Source of the DNA: Periconia sp. R9002
Lineage: Eukaryota; Ascomycota; Dothideomycetes; Pleosporales; Periconiaceae
Reading direction: 5' to 3'
DNA length: 64,000 nt
Assembly (NCBI GenBank): GCA_023627715.1
Contig: JAMAHW010000104.1
Coordinates: forward strand, 62,001 to 126,000
Made by a program: the position numbers and the translations under genes. This document shows, in pieces, positions 12,697 to 24,735 of the stretch. The notes under the pieces are model-generated. The model was given only the letters and a program-made list of their open reading frames with translations, had not been told where the DNA came from and searched no databases. Each line of letters begins with the position of its first letter. The first letter of the stretch is position 1.

Positions 12697-14337
12697 ATGT
12701 CGGAAACAGAGAAGCACCTTGGCTCAGAGGACGCGGCGCGCTCCACGTCGTCTCCCACGCCCTCGCAGCTCGAAGCCCACGACAATGAGAAGCCCGTCAC
12801 CAGGGATCCCAACATCGTCGACTTCGATGGCCCCGATGACCCTTACAATCCCATCAATTGGCCCACCAAGAAGAAGATTGTCGTGACCATTCTGTACAGT
12901 TTGCTCACCATGAGCGCGACGTGGGCGAGTACCGCCTACAACTCGGGTATTGGCCAGGTCATCAAGCATTTCCACGTCAATACCGAGGTGGCTTTGTCGG
13001 GCATGTCGTAAGTACCTTGCTGAAGGATTGCTGGTATCGCGGGGCAGATAGCTAACTTTTTTTTTCCCCTCAGATTGTTCCTCTTTGGCAACGCCTTCGG
13101 TCCTCTACTATGGGCACCCATGTCAGAAGCTATGGGCCGTAAGCCCGCTATCCTCTTCCCCCTCGTCGGTCTAATGATTTTCTCGTTCGCGACCGCCACC
13201 GCAAAAGATATCCAGACGGTCCTTATCACGCGTTTCTTCGGAGGAGTGTTTGGCGGTGCCCCGCTCAGCAATGTTGGTGGTGTGCTTGCAGATATCTGGT
13301 CTCCCACCCAGCGTGGCCCTGCTCTTCTCTGCTGGGGTCTCTGCATCTCCATTGGACCTATGCTTGCACCCATTGTGGGTGGCGCGTTGGCGATTAGCAT
13401 GCCGACTGTGGGCTGGCGATGGACTGAATACGTGAGTTTTACCGCCCATCTTTCTCACCAAAAAAATTTATACTAACATGAACAGGTGACTGGCATCCTC
13501 CTCGCCGCCTCCCTCGCCCTCTCCTTTGTCTACATCCCCGAATCCTTCCCTCCCGTCCTCCTCAAGCGCAAGGCCAGCGCGCTCCGCCTCGAGACCAAGA
13601 ATTGGGCCCTCCACGCCGTCTCCGAGGAACAAGGCAACTCCCTCGGCGAACTCGCGCGCAAGTACATGATTGTGCCGCTCGAAATGCTCGTCGACCCCAT
13701 CGCCTTCTGCATCAACCTCTACGCGGCCTTCACCTACGCCATCGTCTACCTAGCCGTGCCCGCCTTCCTCTTCGAATTCCAAGAAGTGCGCCGCTGGAAC
13801 ATCCTCCGCTCCAGTATCCCCTTCACGGCCGTCATCATCGGTGTGCTGATGGCCTCCATCGTCATCATGTGGGGCGCCATGCAGTACAAGAAGCGATTCG
13901 AGGCCGCGGGTAACAAGGTCGTCCCCGAAGCGCGTTTACTCCCCATGATGGTCGGTTCCTTCTTCTTTGCCGGCGGCCTGTTCGTCATGGGCTGGACTGC
14001 CGACCCCACGATCCACTGGATCGGCTTCTGCATCGGTTCCGCCATGTTGGGTCTAGGCTTCTTCTCCGTCTTCCAGTCTGCGCTCGGATACCTCGTCGAC
14101 ACCTACATGACACTCGCCGCCAGCGTCATCGCCGCCAACATGTTCATGCGAAGCATGCTCGCCGGTGCGTTCCCGCTCTTCGCCCGCGCCTTGTTCACAA
14201 AGTTGGGCTTGGACTGGGGTATGAGTCTGCTTGGCTTCTTCGCCGTCGCTATGTTGCCCATCCCGTACGTGTTTTGGATCTTTGGAAGGCGGTTGAGGGC
14301 TATTGGAAAGCACTCCAAGAAGACCTTCATCCCTTGA
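12697..14337 (+). CDS. MFS transporter, DHA1 drug:H+ antiporter type
   Basis: Twelve-helix plasma-membrane exporter, about 506 aa, from three exons (12697-13007, 13074-13431, 13486-14337); splice phases agree. A hydrophilic, acidic N-terminus of about 65 residues ends in a YNPINWP motif typical of fungal DHA1 proteins. Then follow the first helices, the loop 2-3 signature GPLLWAPMSEAMGRKP, RFFGG in TM4, and RWTEY before TM6. The long central loop and second six helices lie in exon 3. It sits between the two PKS genes and diverges from the NR-PKS, which suggests export of, or self-protection from, the pathway product. Fungal polyketide clusters often carry DHA1 pumps. The substrate cannot be read from the sequence. 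Confidence 0.93.
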
Positions 14338-15102
14338 GTGCGCCCCGGGTATGAAAACACGCACACACCCTCTTCGACATGGTCTTTTTAGAGACCGAGA
14401 TATAGGCATGCAAGAAACTAACAGCGTTTCCATGTCCGTTTTTCGTGCATGGGTCCGGTCAAGTCAGGTTCTGAGGTATTCTCCACTTTTTTAGAGATGG
14501 AAAAGGCCGGACTTATATTTCACTTCGAGGCGATGGAAGGGCAGCGAACAGGGAAGGTGGGCTCTCAGGGTTATCTTATCTGATATGGATTCCCCTCGTT
14601 TTTTTTATTACATGTGTTAGAGGAAGATTGCATGTGGACACACGAATCCACACATACACACATACACACACTTTTTAATTCATCCACCACCCAAGCCTTA
14701 GACGAATAGTATGTAGGTAGGACTGGAAAAAAATATCATTCATCAAAGCGTGGGAATCCGACACTTCTTTTTTTCTTTTCTTTGATTCTTTTCAAGACTT
14801 CAGTGATTGATGATCTCTCTGTCTATTCTTCTTTACGTACGTAGCTAATTCCAATTTCTCGTCTGTATTCACAAAACAAAACAAAAAGCGAAAGAGGAAA
14901 CAGGAAAGACAGAGGCAAAAAAGAACATGATGATAATGATGATGAAAACAACAAACCACCGCCTTTCCGCACCCAACGGGGGGGTATTGCAATGAAGATG
15001 ACGTCCCTGAAAACAAGGTTCTACAATGCGTTCAACGTATATATGAGGTGGAAAACACCGCCCAATTTGAACTTCACATCGCATCCAAACTTCACATCAA
15101 CA
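14338..15102. other. Convergent intergenic spacer
   Basis: Both flanking genes end here (transporter from the left, ACP-TE from the right), so it holds two 3' UTRs. I see CA-rich microsatellite-like sequence near 14637-14670 and A/T-rich tracts near 14770-14950, but no gene. Confidence 0.6.
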
Positions 15103-16422
15103 TCACACCACCTCCCACACCCTCCCCCCATCCCCATCCGACCCCAAGACGCTATCAGCCAGTAACGAGCTCAAACTAGCACACTGTACACCTATTAGCA
15201 AACTCACCACCTCAAAAACCCCCATCAACTCAAGAAAAGAAGAACTCACATGCGGCGGATACACCATCGTAAAATGATTCCCCCCCATGCCCGCAACCCT
15301 CAACTTCCTCCCGGGAAACAAGCCTTCCCACCCCTGCCCGCCCCTAACCGTCGGCCGCTCCAACAACATCTCCGTGATCTTAACACTCATATCGATCCCT
15401 GTGTCCTTACTCGGACGTGGGTGTTTGGGGGTGGAGCCGGGGGGGTTGAGGACGCCGTCTTGTGCCCATATCAGGAAGATCTCCATCTCCTCATCATCAC
15501 CCCTCCCTTGCGGTCGTACAAATGGTGAAGGCATATACCCCTCAATCGCCGCAATACTAACCTCGAAATGATCCACCAACCACTGTGGCGGCCCCCTCCC
15601 GCCCCAATTCCCCATCAACCCCTCCCCACTCAACCACCGCACCACACTCATCGGCAACGCTTCAAACACCGTGCGGCACGGACTATCTATCAGCACCAAC
15701 TTCTCCACCCTTTCTCCCTTCTCCCTCAGTATTTTCGCGACTTCGAAGGAGTAGTACCCCCCCGCGCTCCACCCGCCGAGGAGGTACGGCCCGTGCGGTT
15801 GGAGACGCTGGATTTCGGAGGCGAAGAGCGTGCAGAGGGAGGGGAGGGTGAAGGATGTGGAGGAGGGGGGGGATTTTAGGAAGGGGGAGTTGAGGGAGAT
15901 GAGGGTTATGGAGGGGGAGAGCGGGGGGAGGCGCGCGTAGGCCATGCCGCTGCCTGAGCCGTCGGGGAGGAGGAAGAGGGTGCGGGTTGCGGTGGGGGGT
16001 GTTTGGAGGGGGATGGAGAGGGGGGTTTTGGAGGTTGCTGGTGGTGGGGAGGGGGTTTTGGTTACGCCGTTGCCGTTGGTGTAGCTATTCCCGTTGGTGT
16101 AGGCATGGCCGTTACCGTTGGTGGTGTTGTGGCCGTTCTTGAGCGAGGAGCGCAGCGGTTGTGCGGCTTTGCGGGATGGCGAGGGGGTGTTGCGCGGGAT
16201 GGTAGAGAGGAGGTGCGCGCGGAGCTCCTCGGGCGTTGGGTAGTCTGTGAATAAGGTGTCTGGAAGTTTGACGTTCGTTTCTTTGGCGATTTGCGCGAGG
16301 ATGGATTTGGCGAGGAGGTTGTCGACGCCGAGCTCGCTGAACTCGATGTCGTCTTCGAGTTCGGACGCGTCGATGCCGATTTCGGTCGCGATGATGGTGA
16401 GGATTTTGGTCGTGGTTGCCAT
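15103..16422 (-). CDS. Free-standing ACP-like/thioesterase didomain protein
   Basis: Two exons (16422-15250 and 15183-15103; the intron of 66 nt ends in ACAG) give about 417 aa. Residues 1-75 resemble a PKS acyl carrier protein, but the phosphopantetheine site reads GVDNLL: Asn35 (AAC, 16320-16318) replaces the attachment Ser. A low-complexity Asn/Gly-rich linker follows (about 85-125). The rest is a PKS-type thioesterase with an LFLLPDGSGSG start, nucleophile Ser219 in GGWSAGG, Asp in LIDSP and His in GNHFTM. It resembles a detached C-terminal part of an NR-PKS. Likely role: trans-acting release or editing of polyketide chains held on one of the PKS partners. The intron is inferred; without it the frame stays open and adds 22 residues. 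It diverges from the HR-PKS start, which suggests shared control. Confidence 0.88.
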   Translation of the reverse strand: MATTTKILTIIATEIGIDASELEDDIEFSELGVDNLLAKSILAQIAKETNVKLPDTLFTDYPTPEELRAHLLSTIPRNTPSPSRKAAQPLRSSLKNGHNTTNGNGHAYTNGNSYTNGNGVTKTPSPPPATSKTPLSIPLQTPPTATRTLFLLPDGSGSGMAYARLPPLSPSITLISLNSPFLKSPPSSTSFTLPSLCTLFASEIQRLQPHGPYLLGGWSAGGYYSFEVAKILREKGERVEKLVLIDSPCRTVFEALPMSVVRWLSGEGLMGNWGGRGPPQWLVDHFEVSIAAIEGYMPSPFVRPQGRGDDEEMEIFLIWAQDGVLNPPGSTPKHPRPSKDTGIDMSVKITEMLLERPTVRGGQGWEGLFPGRKLRVAGMGGNHFTMVYPPHVSSSFLELMGVFEVVSLLIGVQCASLSSLLADSVLGSDGDGGRVWEVV

Positions 16423-17288
16423 GGTTGTTGAGGTTTGTTTTTGTTTGGGTTTGGTTTGGGTGTGGTGTTGTGGAGTTTAGGGTTTGTGGAGCATTGTTTC
16501 CCACTATTTTTTTCTCGGTTTCTCTTTTTTTTTCCTTGAGGGAAAGAGTAGAACTGCGATAGTACTGTTACGTTACGCTCTCGAGACGAACCGTCGGACT
16601 TGGGAGCGAGGGAACATTGTTTTGGTTTGACGTAATGGCAAGGTACAAGTGGCGAGGTCGTTTTACGGAAGGGGCTGATGTCGGAGTTGTAACTCGGTGC
16701 ATTTCTGTGAGTTGGTGCCGCACAGACAGACCATGCACGCAATAGTTAGTCTGCCGCTGTGCAACACGAGTGTTAGTTAGCTTAATTCAGCCTTGAAGGC
16801 TGGCGCCTGCAGGTCTTGGCTGTCGCTTGACGTTGTTGGTACAAAAAATGTCCCGAGAATGGTTACATGCCGGTGGTCTCAGGGCGTTCGTAGGATTCAG
16901 AGGAAAACGCCGACCGCACACAATTCGAAACGTACCTACGCGGTACGTAGCGGCATCAGGGTCCACAAGCTGATTCGGCAACAAACAGTATCGGACGCGG
17001 CTGTTCAACAAAATGCTTGTTAAAAAAAAACCGTTAATGGCGTTTTGCCACCAGTTTCTTCTAAGTGCCCGTAAGAAGACAACACGCACAGGCTGTGGTC
17101 AAAGTGATATTGGGATCCAACATCGCCATATCTTGAATCAGCGCTTCTTTGAACATCCCATCTTGTCCTCTCTGTCTCTGTCTGTTCTCACTAGTGTATA
17201 CCCTTAATCCGAGAACCTCTTCAACCATTTTGATTCCCTTTCCGTTTTTTGACAAGACTTTTTTCTCTCTTTCTAAGCAAGAATCAAA
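16423..17288. promoter_or_regulatory. Divergent promoter of ACP-TE and HR-PKS
   Basis: An 866-bp region between two head-to-head starts. It contains overlapping inverted repeats at 16931-16950 and a pyrimidine-rich leader (about 17155-17280) before the HR-PKS ATG. I see no coding exon here. Confidence 0.5.
16931..16950. repeat. Overlapping inverted repeats in PKS promoter
   Basis: The sequence reads CGTACC-tacgc-GGTACG, overlapping CTACG-cggta-CGTAG. Dyads of this size can be binding sites for dimeric regulators. The related palindrome CTACGTAG occurs in the NR-PKS/MFS promoter at 11855-11862. Function is inference from symmetry and position only. Confidence 0.35.
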
Positions 17289-20200
17289 ATGGGGGCTGCC
17301 AAGTTGACAGATGCTCACTCGGTCGCTGTGACCGGATTGTCGTGCAGGTTCCCTGGAGAAGGGGACTCGCTCGATGCATTCTGGGATTCCATCTGCAAAG
17401 GGGAATGTAAGTGTTGGCTGAGTGCTAGATGAAAGAAAGAGACTGACACATTCACGCAGCGGCATGGTCGGAAATCCCAAAAGAGCGCTTCAATGTCGAC
17501 TCTTTCTGGTCGCCGTCCAAAAACCGAAACACCATGAACCCCAAAGGCGCCCACTTCCTCAAAGAAGACATCTCCAAGTTCGACGCCAACTTCTTCAGCC
17601 TGCCCAAGAACGATGTCGAAGCCACGGATCCCCAGCACAGGATCATGATCGAAGTCGCGTACGAGGCGCTGGAGCGCGCCGGTCTCCCCCTCGAGAAGAT
17701 CGCCGGCACCAGGACGGGTGTCTTCATGGGCCACTTCACTAGCGACTACAAGGAAGCTATGTACCGCGATCCCGATAACGCCCCGGTGTATGGCGGCACC
17801 GGATCGTGCACAACATCGCTGTCTGCTAGGATATCCTGGCTGTGGGATCTGCAGGGTCCCTGCTTCACCCTCGATACCGCGTGCTCGTCCAGTCTAGTCG
17901 CGCTGCATCTCGCTTGCCAGTCGCTGAGGACCGGCGAGTCGGATATCGCCATCGTCGGTGGTACGAGTTTGTTGTTGAACCCGGAGATGTTCATGTACCT
18001 GTCCAACCAGAGTTTCCTGGCTCCCGACGGCAAGTGCAAGAGTTTCGACGAGTCGGCCAATGGTTATGGTCGTGGTGAAGGGTTTGGATGTGTGGTTCTT
18101 AAGCGTGTCGATGATGCGATTACCGCGGGTGATCCCATTCGTGCGGTGATCCGAGGCACTGGGTCGAATCAGGATGGACACACCAAAGGTCTCACCCTGC
18201 CGAATGCTAATGCCCAGGCGGCTCTCATCGAGGATGTGTACAAGGCCGCTGGTCTGGGTTTCGAGCATACTGGCTATGTGGAGGCTCACGTAAGTTGGAT
18301 ATAAATCCAGGTGTCTGGATCTTGCTGACAGAATGATGTAGGGAACGGGAACGCAAGCTGGAGATAATGAAGAATGCCAGGCCCTTGCGAGAACGATCGG
18401 CGCTGCGCATACCTCCGACAATAGACTGATTGTCGGTTCCGTAAAGTCCAACGTAAGCCGTTTTCATGCATGCAAGTAATAAAACACTTTGTTAACATTG
18501 ATGTTTTAGATTGGTCATCTTGAAGCTGCAGCCGGTATCGCCGGAATCATCAAAGCAATTCTCATCCTCGAGACTGGCTTGATCCCCCCAAGCATCAACT
18601 TCAAGAAGCTCAACCCCAAGCTCAAGTTCGACGAGTGGAAGCTCGCAGTAGCCACCAAACTGACACCATGGCCCACGGACGGCGTGCGACGAATCAGCAC
18701 AAACTCCTTCGGTTACGGAGGAACCAACGCGCACGCCGTTCTCGACGACGCCGAGTCCTACTTGAAGGCGAGGGGAATCTCCGCCGCTCACAAACAACAC
18801 GCACCTAGTGTGAATGGTCTCAATGACGATAGCACTCATGGAAAAGCCTCCAAAGATCGCACCGGGTCGCGTCTCTTTGTCGTCAGTGCCCAGGACAAGG
18901 ACGGCCTGAAGCGTGTCAAGGAGCCTTTGGCCAAGTACGTTGAAGCGAAGGGAAGCGAGCTCGAAACCGGAAGCGGAGAAGCTGAAGAGTTTCTCTCCGA
19001 GCTCGCGTACACGCTGAGCGAAAGGCGATCGCACCTTCAGTGGAAGACGTACGCCATCGCTTCGTCCTCCGAGGACCTTGCCGATGTGTTGAGGAGTGAT
19101 GAAAATCCCGCGCTGGTCGCTCAATCATCCAGACAGCCTCGCCTTGGTTTCGTTTTCACGGGCCAGGGTGCCCAGTGGGCGAGGATGGGCATGGAACTTA
19201 TGGCGTACCGCGTGTTCAACGAGAGCGTTCACGCTGCCGATGCTTACCTCAAGGAAGTGTGCGAGTGTCCTTGGTCTGCGGTCGAAGAGCTTGAGAAGGG
19301 CAAGTCGACTTCTCAACTCCATCTTGCCGAGTTCAGTCAAGCGCTTTGCACTGTGTTGCAGGTCGCTCTCGTCGACCTGCTCCGAACATGGAACATCAAA
19401 CCTAATGCAGTGGCTGGCCACTCTAGTGGTGAGATCGCCGCCGCGTATGCAATGGGAGCTCTGAGCAACGAGGACGCGTGGAGAATCGCCTACTACCGCG
19501 GTCTCCTGTCCACCGAAATGAAGGCCAACTCGCCCGATGTCGACGGTTCCATGATGGCAGTTGGTCTGTCGCCCGAAAAGGCCGAAGCTTGGTTCCCCAA
19601 GGTCACTGCTGGAGAACTGGTTGTTGCTTGCATCAACTCTCCTACGAGCGTTACTATCTCCGGTGACACTGCTGCCATCGACCAATTGCTTGAACTTCTC
19701 CAGGCTGACAACATTTTTGCGCGCAAGCTTCAAGTTGACACTGCATACCACTCTCCCCACATGCAGGCTGTAGCGCAAGATTACTACGAATTGCTCGCAG
19801 ATATCGTTCCACAGGTTCCTACTGGAGACTGCACCATGCACTCCAGTGTCATTGGCGAGATCATCAAGCCTGAGCAACTCGGAGCCGTGAACTGGGTACG
19901 CAATCTTGTCTCGCCCGTCAAGTTCTCCACCGCCATTACCGATATGCTACGCCCCGTCAGAGATGGCGAGCGTGCGACTGAGAACGCTGTCGATCTCTTG
20001 GTCGAAGTCGGACCTCACGCTGCCCTCCAAGGCCCAGCTACGCAGTCTCTTAAGGCGCTCAACATCATGAACATCCCCTACCAATCCGTGATTGTGCGCA
20101 ACAAAAACGCCGTCGACACCGCGCTCAACCTCGCCGGTTCCCTCTTCGCCCAGGGCTACGCCGTCAACATCCAAGAAGTTAACAGCGATGGGAACAAGCA

Positions 20201-23200
20201 GTTCGCGAAGCCCCTCGTCGACCTCCCTACTTACCCCTGGAAGCACACTCAGCGCTACTACCACGATGTGCGCATCGAAAAGGAGTATCTCAACCGCAAG
20301 CAGCCCAAACTCAGCCTCATCGGTGCTCCTGCCCCTGCCGTCGGCGAGCGTGAGTACATCTGGCGCGGCCATATCCGTCTCTCCGAGGAACCCTGGATTG
20401 GTGACCACAAGATCCAAGGCGCAATCCTCTATCCCGCAGCTGGTTACCTCGCCATGGCCCTCGAAGCCGCGAGCCAAATCGGCGACGAGACTAAGAAGAT
20501 CGCGTCCTACACGCTGCGCGATATCCAGCTCACGGCCGCCGCCATCATCTCCGACGAAGCGGACCTCGAATGCATCGTCCAGCTCCGCCCGCACATCTCC
20601 TCGACCCGCGACAGCAGCGCCACAACCTGGACCGAATTCACCGTCACCACCTCCCCCGACGCGTCCTCCCTCGTCAAGAACTGCTCCGGCCTCATTTACA
20701 TCGAGTACGAGGTCGGTTCCGACACCGACGCCGCTAACGAGCGCGACTTGCATCTTTCCGCGCAGAAGCGCGAGTTCAAGGAGGTCAAGGAGTCCTGCGA
20801 CAACCGCCTCAACTGTTCCGAGTTCTACGCCGACCTTGCCACCATGGGTCTCCAATACGGTCCTGCCTTCTCCAACGTCCGCGAAGCGCGCAACGGTGCT
20901 GGACAGAGCTACGGCGTCGTCGAGATCCCAGATGTCGTGGGCCGCAACCCCACTGGCTCGAACCGTCCTCACATTGTTCACCCCGGTACCCTCGACGCAG
21001 TGTTCCATCTCGCGTTTGCGGCCGTCATGGATGACAATGCTTTGACGGCAATGGTTCCCAAGTCCATCGACGAAGTCCACATCTCCGCAGACGTGCCTTG
21101 GACCCCTGGTGCGAAACTTCCCGGTTTCTCTAAGAGCGCGAAACACGGTTTCAGAGAACTGAAGGCGGACATTGTGATGCTCGATGACGAGGAGACGGCT
21201 CCCGTGATTAACATCCAGGGTTTCCTGTGCGCTGAGATTTCAGGTGGTTCGAGCAATACGGCAGCCGCGCCCAAGTCGATTACAAGCCAGTTGGTCTGGA
21301 AGCCTGCGCTCGAGCTGCTCTCTGGTGAGGAAATTGGTAAGGCGCTTGAGAAGTTTGAGGGTGTGGACAAGGTGGTCGAATTTGTGCAGTTGGCGCATCA
21401 TGAGAACCCCGGGTTGGCGGTTTTGGAGGTCGCAAACGCCACCCAGCCAGCTTTGTTTGCAAAGAGCGAGTTGAAGGCTGTGGCTAAGACGGCGAAGGTT
21501 ACTATCGCCGCTCCTAGCGATGAGGTTAAGGGCAAGATTGAGGAGACAGCTACCGATTCTACGGTGCAAACCGTCGACTTCAGCGCCGAAGTCTCCAAGG
21601 ACACTCTTCAAGACGCGGCTTTCGACTTGATCGTTGTTACGGACATCACTTCGAACGTCGAAACCGTCCTGTCCAACTTCTCCCGCGTTCTTAAGCCCTC
21701 CGGTCATCTCGTTGTCCTCTCTACCGGCGCCGAGATCCAATCCAGCCTCACCGCAACAAAGACCTTCAAGCCAATTGCCTCCCTCCAGTCCAACAACACG
21801 CACCTCACCATCGCCAAAACCGTCTCCCCAGCAACCAACGGTGTGAACGGCCACGCCAAAGAGCCCTCCACCCTCACCTTCCTCGTGCGCCCCAACCCCA
21901 GCGCCGCCGTCACCTCCCTCGTAAACTCTCTAACCAACTCCCTCCAATCCCACGACCTCACCGTCGAGACTTTCACCTGGGGCTCCGACATCTCCACCCT
22001 GGCCGGCAAATCCATCATCTCTCTCCTCGAACTCGAATCCTCCCTCCTCGAAGACCTCTCCTCTGCCGACTGGGAACCCCTCAAGCGCATGATCCTCGAC
22101 TCCGCCAGCGTGTTCTGGATCACAGGTTTCACCTCTCCCGCCGCATCCATGATTGACGGCCTCACCCGCGTGGTCCGCAACGAGAACCCCGGATCCCAAC
22201 TCCGCACTTTCCACGCCCCATCTGCACTCTCCAACCCTGAGCGCCTCGCCTCGCTCGTCACTAAAGCACTGCTCTCTGGATCCCCGATGGATGGCGGTGA
22301 AACCGAGTTCTTGGTCGAAGATGATGTCGTCAAGACGAGCCGTGTGCACGAGGATGTGGCGTTGAATGATGAGATTAATGGGTTGTTGCCCGGCGCGACC
22401 AAGAATGTGGTCGATATGAAGTTGAAGGATGTGCCGCATGCCGTCAAGATGGTGGTGCAGGCACCTGGTATGCTGGATTCGGTCGCGATGGAGAGGGATG
22501 AGCTCGAGGGCACTGAGTTGAAGGAGAATGAGATTGAGGTTAAGGTCGTGGCATCGAGTATCAAGTAAGTCTAATTCCTCCCCCATCTAACCCTTCTATC
22601 TGTGGGTTAAGTCGTCGTTCTCTCCACGATCTTTATTACATAATCCCCCTGTCTACAGATGGATACAAAAAGATCATCACTGACAAGAATCCCCCAGCTT
22701 CCGCGACGTCATGGTGGCCCTTGGCCAAATCCCAGACTCCAAACTCGGTTTCGACAACGCCGGTGTTGTAACCCGCGTGGGCTCTGCCGTCACCAAATTC
22801 AAGCCCGGCGACCGCGCCTGTATGTACGGCCACGGCGCGCATCGCTCACTCCACCGCTCCCGCGAAGACTTCTGCGCTATCATCCCCGAAGGTATGACCT
22901 TCGAGCAAGCCTGCACAGTCCCCGGTATTCACGGTACCGCTTGGAACGCACTTGTCCGCCTCGCACGCGTGCAGAAGGGACAGAGCATCTTGATCCACGC
23001 CGCCGCCGGTGGTGTAGGCCAGGCCGCAATCCAGGTCGCGCAGCACTACGAGATGGACGTGTACTGCACTGTCGGATCTGAGCGCAAGAGGGAGTTGCTC
23101 AGGAGCGAATACGGCATCAAGGACGATCACATCTTCAACTCTCGTGATCTGAGCTTCGTCAAGGGCATCAAGCGCATGACCAACGGCCGCGGCGTCGACG

Positions 23201-24735
23201 TCGTGCTCAACTCTCTCTCCGGTGAAGCCCTCCGCCAGACATGGCACTGCATCGCGCCGTTTGGCTACTTTGTCGAAATCGGTCTGCGTGACATCCTTGC
23301 CAACACGGGACTCGACATGCGCCCGTTCATGCAGGACGCGACCTTCTCCTTCTTCAACCTCAACCACATCGAGAAGGCGGCGCCGCACATCATGGCGCAA
23401 ATCATCGAAGGGTCCTTCGACTTCTTCCGCCGCGGCATCTCGCGCCCCGTCACCCCCCTCGTCTCGTACCCCATCTCCGAGATCGAGAGCGCCCTACGCT
23501 TGATGCAGGCAGGCAAGCACGTCGGAAAGGGAGTCTTCACATGGGGCGACGACGACGTCGTCCCCGTCATCCAGACCCAGAAGAGCGTCAAGGTCCAATC
23601 CGACAAGAGCTACATCCTCGTCGGCGGTCTCGGTGGTCTAGGCCGTTCCCTCTCCATGAAACTCGTCTCCCTCGGCGCCCGCAACATCGCCTTCTTCTCG
23701 CGCTCCGGCGCCAAATCCGCCGCAGCCAAACAACTCGTCGCCGACCTCGAGAAGCAAAACGTCAAGGTCCGCGCCTACATCTGCGACGTGGCCGACGAAG
23801 CTGCAGTGCAGACATCCGTCCAGCAAACCACGACCGAACTCGGCCCCATCGACGGCGTGTTCCAGTGCGCCATGGTGCTCCGCGATACCCTCTTCACCAA
23901 CATGACGCACACGCAGTGGCTCGAATCGACGCGCTCCAAAGTCCAGGGTTCGTGGAACCTGCACACGCACCTCCCCGCCAACCTCTCCTTCTTCCTCACC
24001 CTCTCCTCGTTCGCGGGCGTGTTTGGAAACCGCGGGCAAGCCAACTACGCGGCTGCGGGTGCGTACGAGGACGCGTTGGCGGCGCATCGTCGCAAGGAAG
24101 GCAAGCACGCCACCACGCTCGATCTCGGTATCATGCGGGATATCGGTGTCCTCGCCGAGACGGGCATCACGGATTCGCTCAAGGACTGGGAAAAGCCGTA
24201 CGGCATCCGCGAGAACGAGTTCCACGCGTTGATGGAACGCGCGATTGACGGTGACGTCCAGGGCACGACGGCGCCGCAGGTCATTACGGGTCTCGCGACG
24301 GGCGGGTCGGCGGTGGCTGCTGGCATCGACGCGCCGTTCTACCTCGAGGACGACAAGAGGTTCGCCGTCATGGCGTTGACGGGTCTGCGCGAGCAATCCA
24401 GCTCCTCATCTTCTTCTTCATCGTCGGCGCCGGTGCACACGCTGATTGCGGCCGCGACGTCGCTTGAGGAGGCGCAGAACGCCGTCACTGATGCGCTGGT
24501 CAGGCAGGTCTCGAAGATGTTGTCTATGCCGGTTGCGGAAATTGACCCCGGCCGGTTCTTGCATAGTTATGGTATTGATAGTTTGGTGGCTATTGAGGTG
24601 GTCAACTGGGCGCTCAAGGAGTGCAAGAGTGGTGTTACCGTGTTTGATGTGTTGGCTGGTGTGCCCATGACGACGCTTACGGGCAAGATGGCGGCCAAGA
24701 GTCAGGCTTTGAAGAGGGAGTTGGTGCCTATATAA
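17289..24735 (+). CDS. Highly reducing polyketide synthase (KS-MAT-DH-degenerate MT-ER-KR-ACP)
   Basis: Iterative type I HR-PKS making a reduced polyketide chain. Five exons (17289-17406, 17460-18289, 18342-18452, 18510-22564, 22698-24735) give about 2,383 aa with consistent phases; the 133-nt last intron restores the ER motif NFRDVMVALGQ. Domains: KS with Cys181 (DTACSSS), EAHGTGT and NIGHLEAAAG; MAT with Ser658 (GHSSGE); DH with His986 (DHKIQGAILYP) and Asp in HPGTLDAVFH; a shortened methyltransferase-like region (about 1276-1475) without a SAM glycine motif; ER with AAAGGVGQA; KR with GGLGGLG and GQANYAAAGAY; ACP with Ser2333 (GIDSL). No release domain is present, usual for HR-PKSs that hand over to a partner. 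The adjacent NR-PKS has a SAT domain to receive such a chain. Carbon methylation is unlikely; full reduction is possible. Confidence 0.95.

Noticed and set aside
16003..16254. Gly/Val-rich plus-strand frame opposite the ACP-TE linker
   Set aside because: It mirrors the Asn/Gly-rich linker on the other strand and has no independent support.
20092..21045. Ser/Pro/Thr-rich frame (317 codons) on the plus strand inside the HR-PKS
   Set aside because: It is a shifted frame over strongly biased codons and has no motif; the HR-PKS frame is unambiguous here.
19947..21146. Long antisense open frame (399 codons) inside the HR-PKS
   Set aside because: It lies opposite a highly conserved MAT/DH region and reads as a low-complexity Gly/Val/Asp-rich product caused by codon bias of the real gene.
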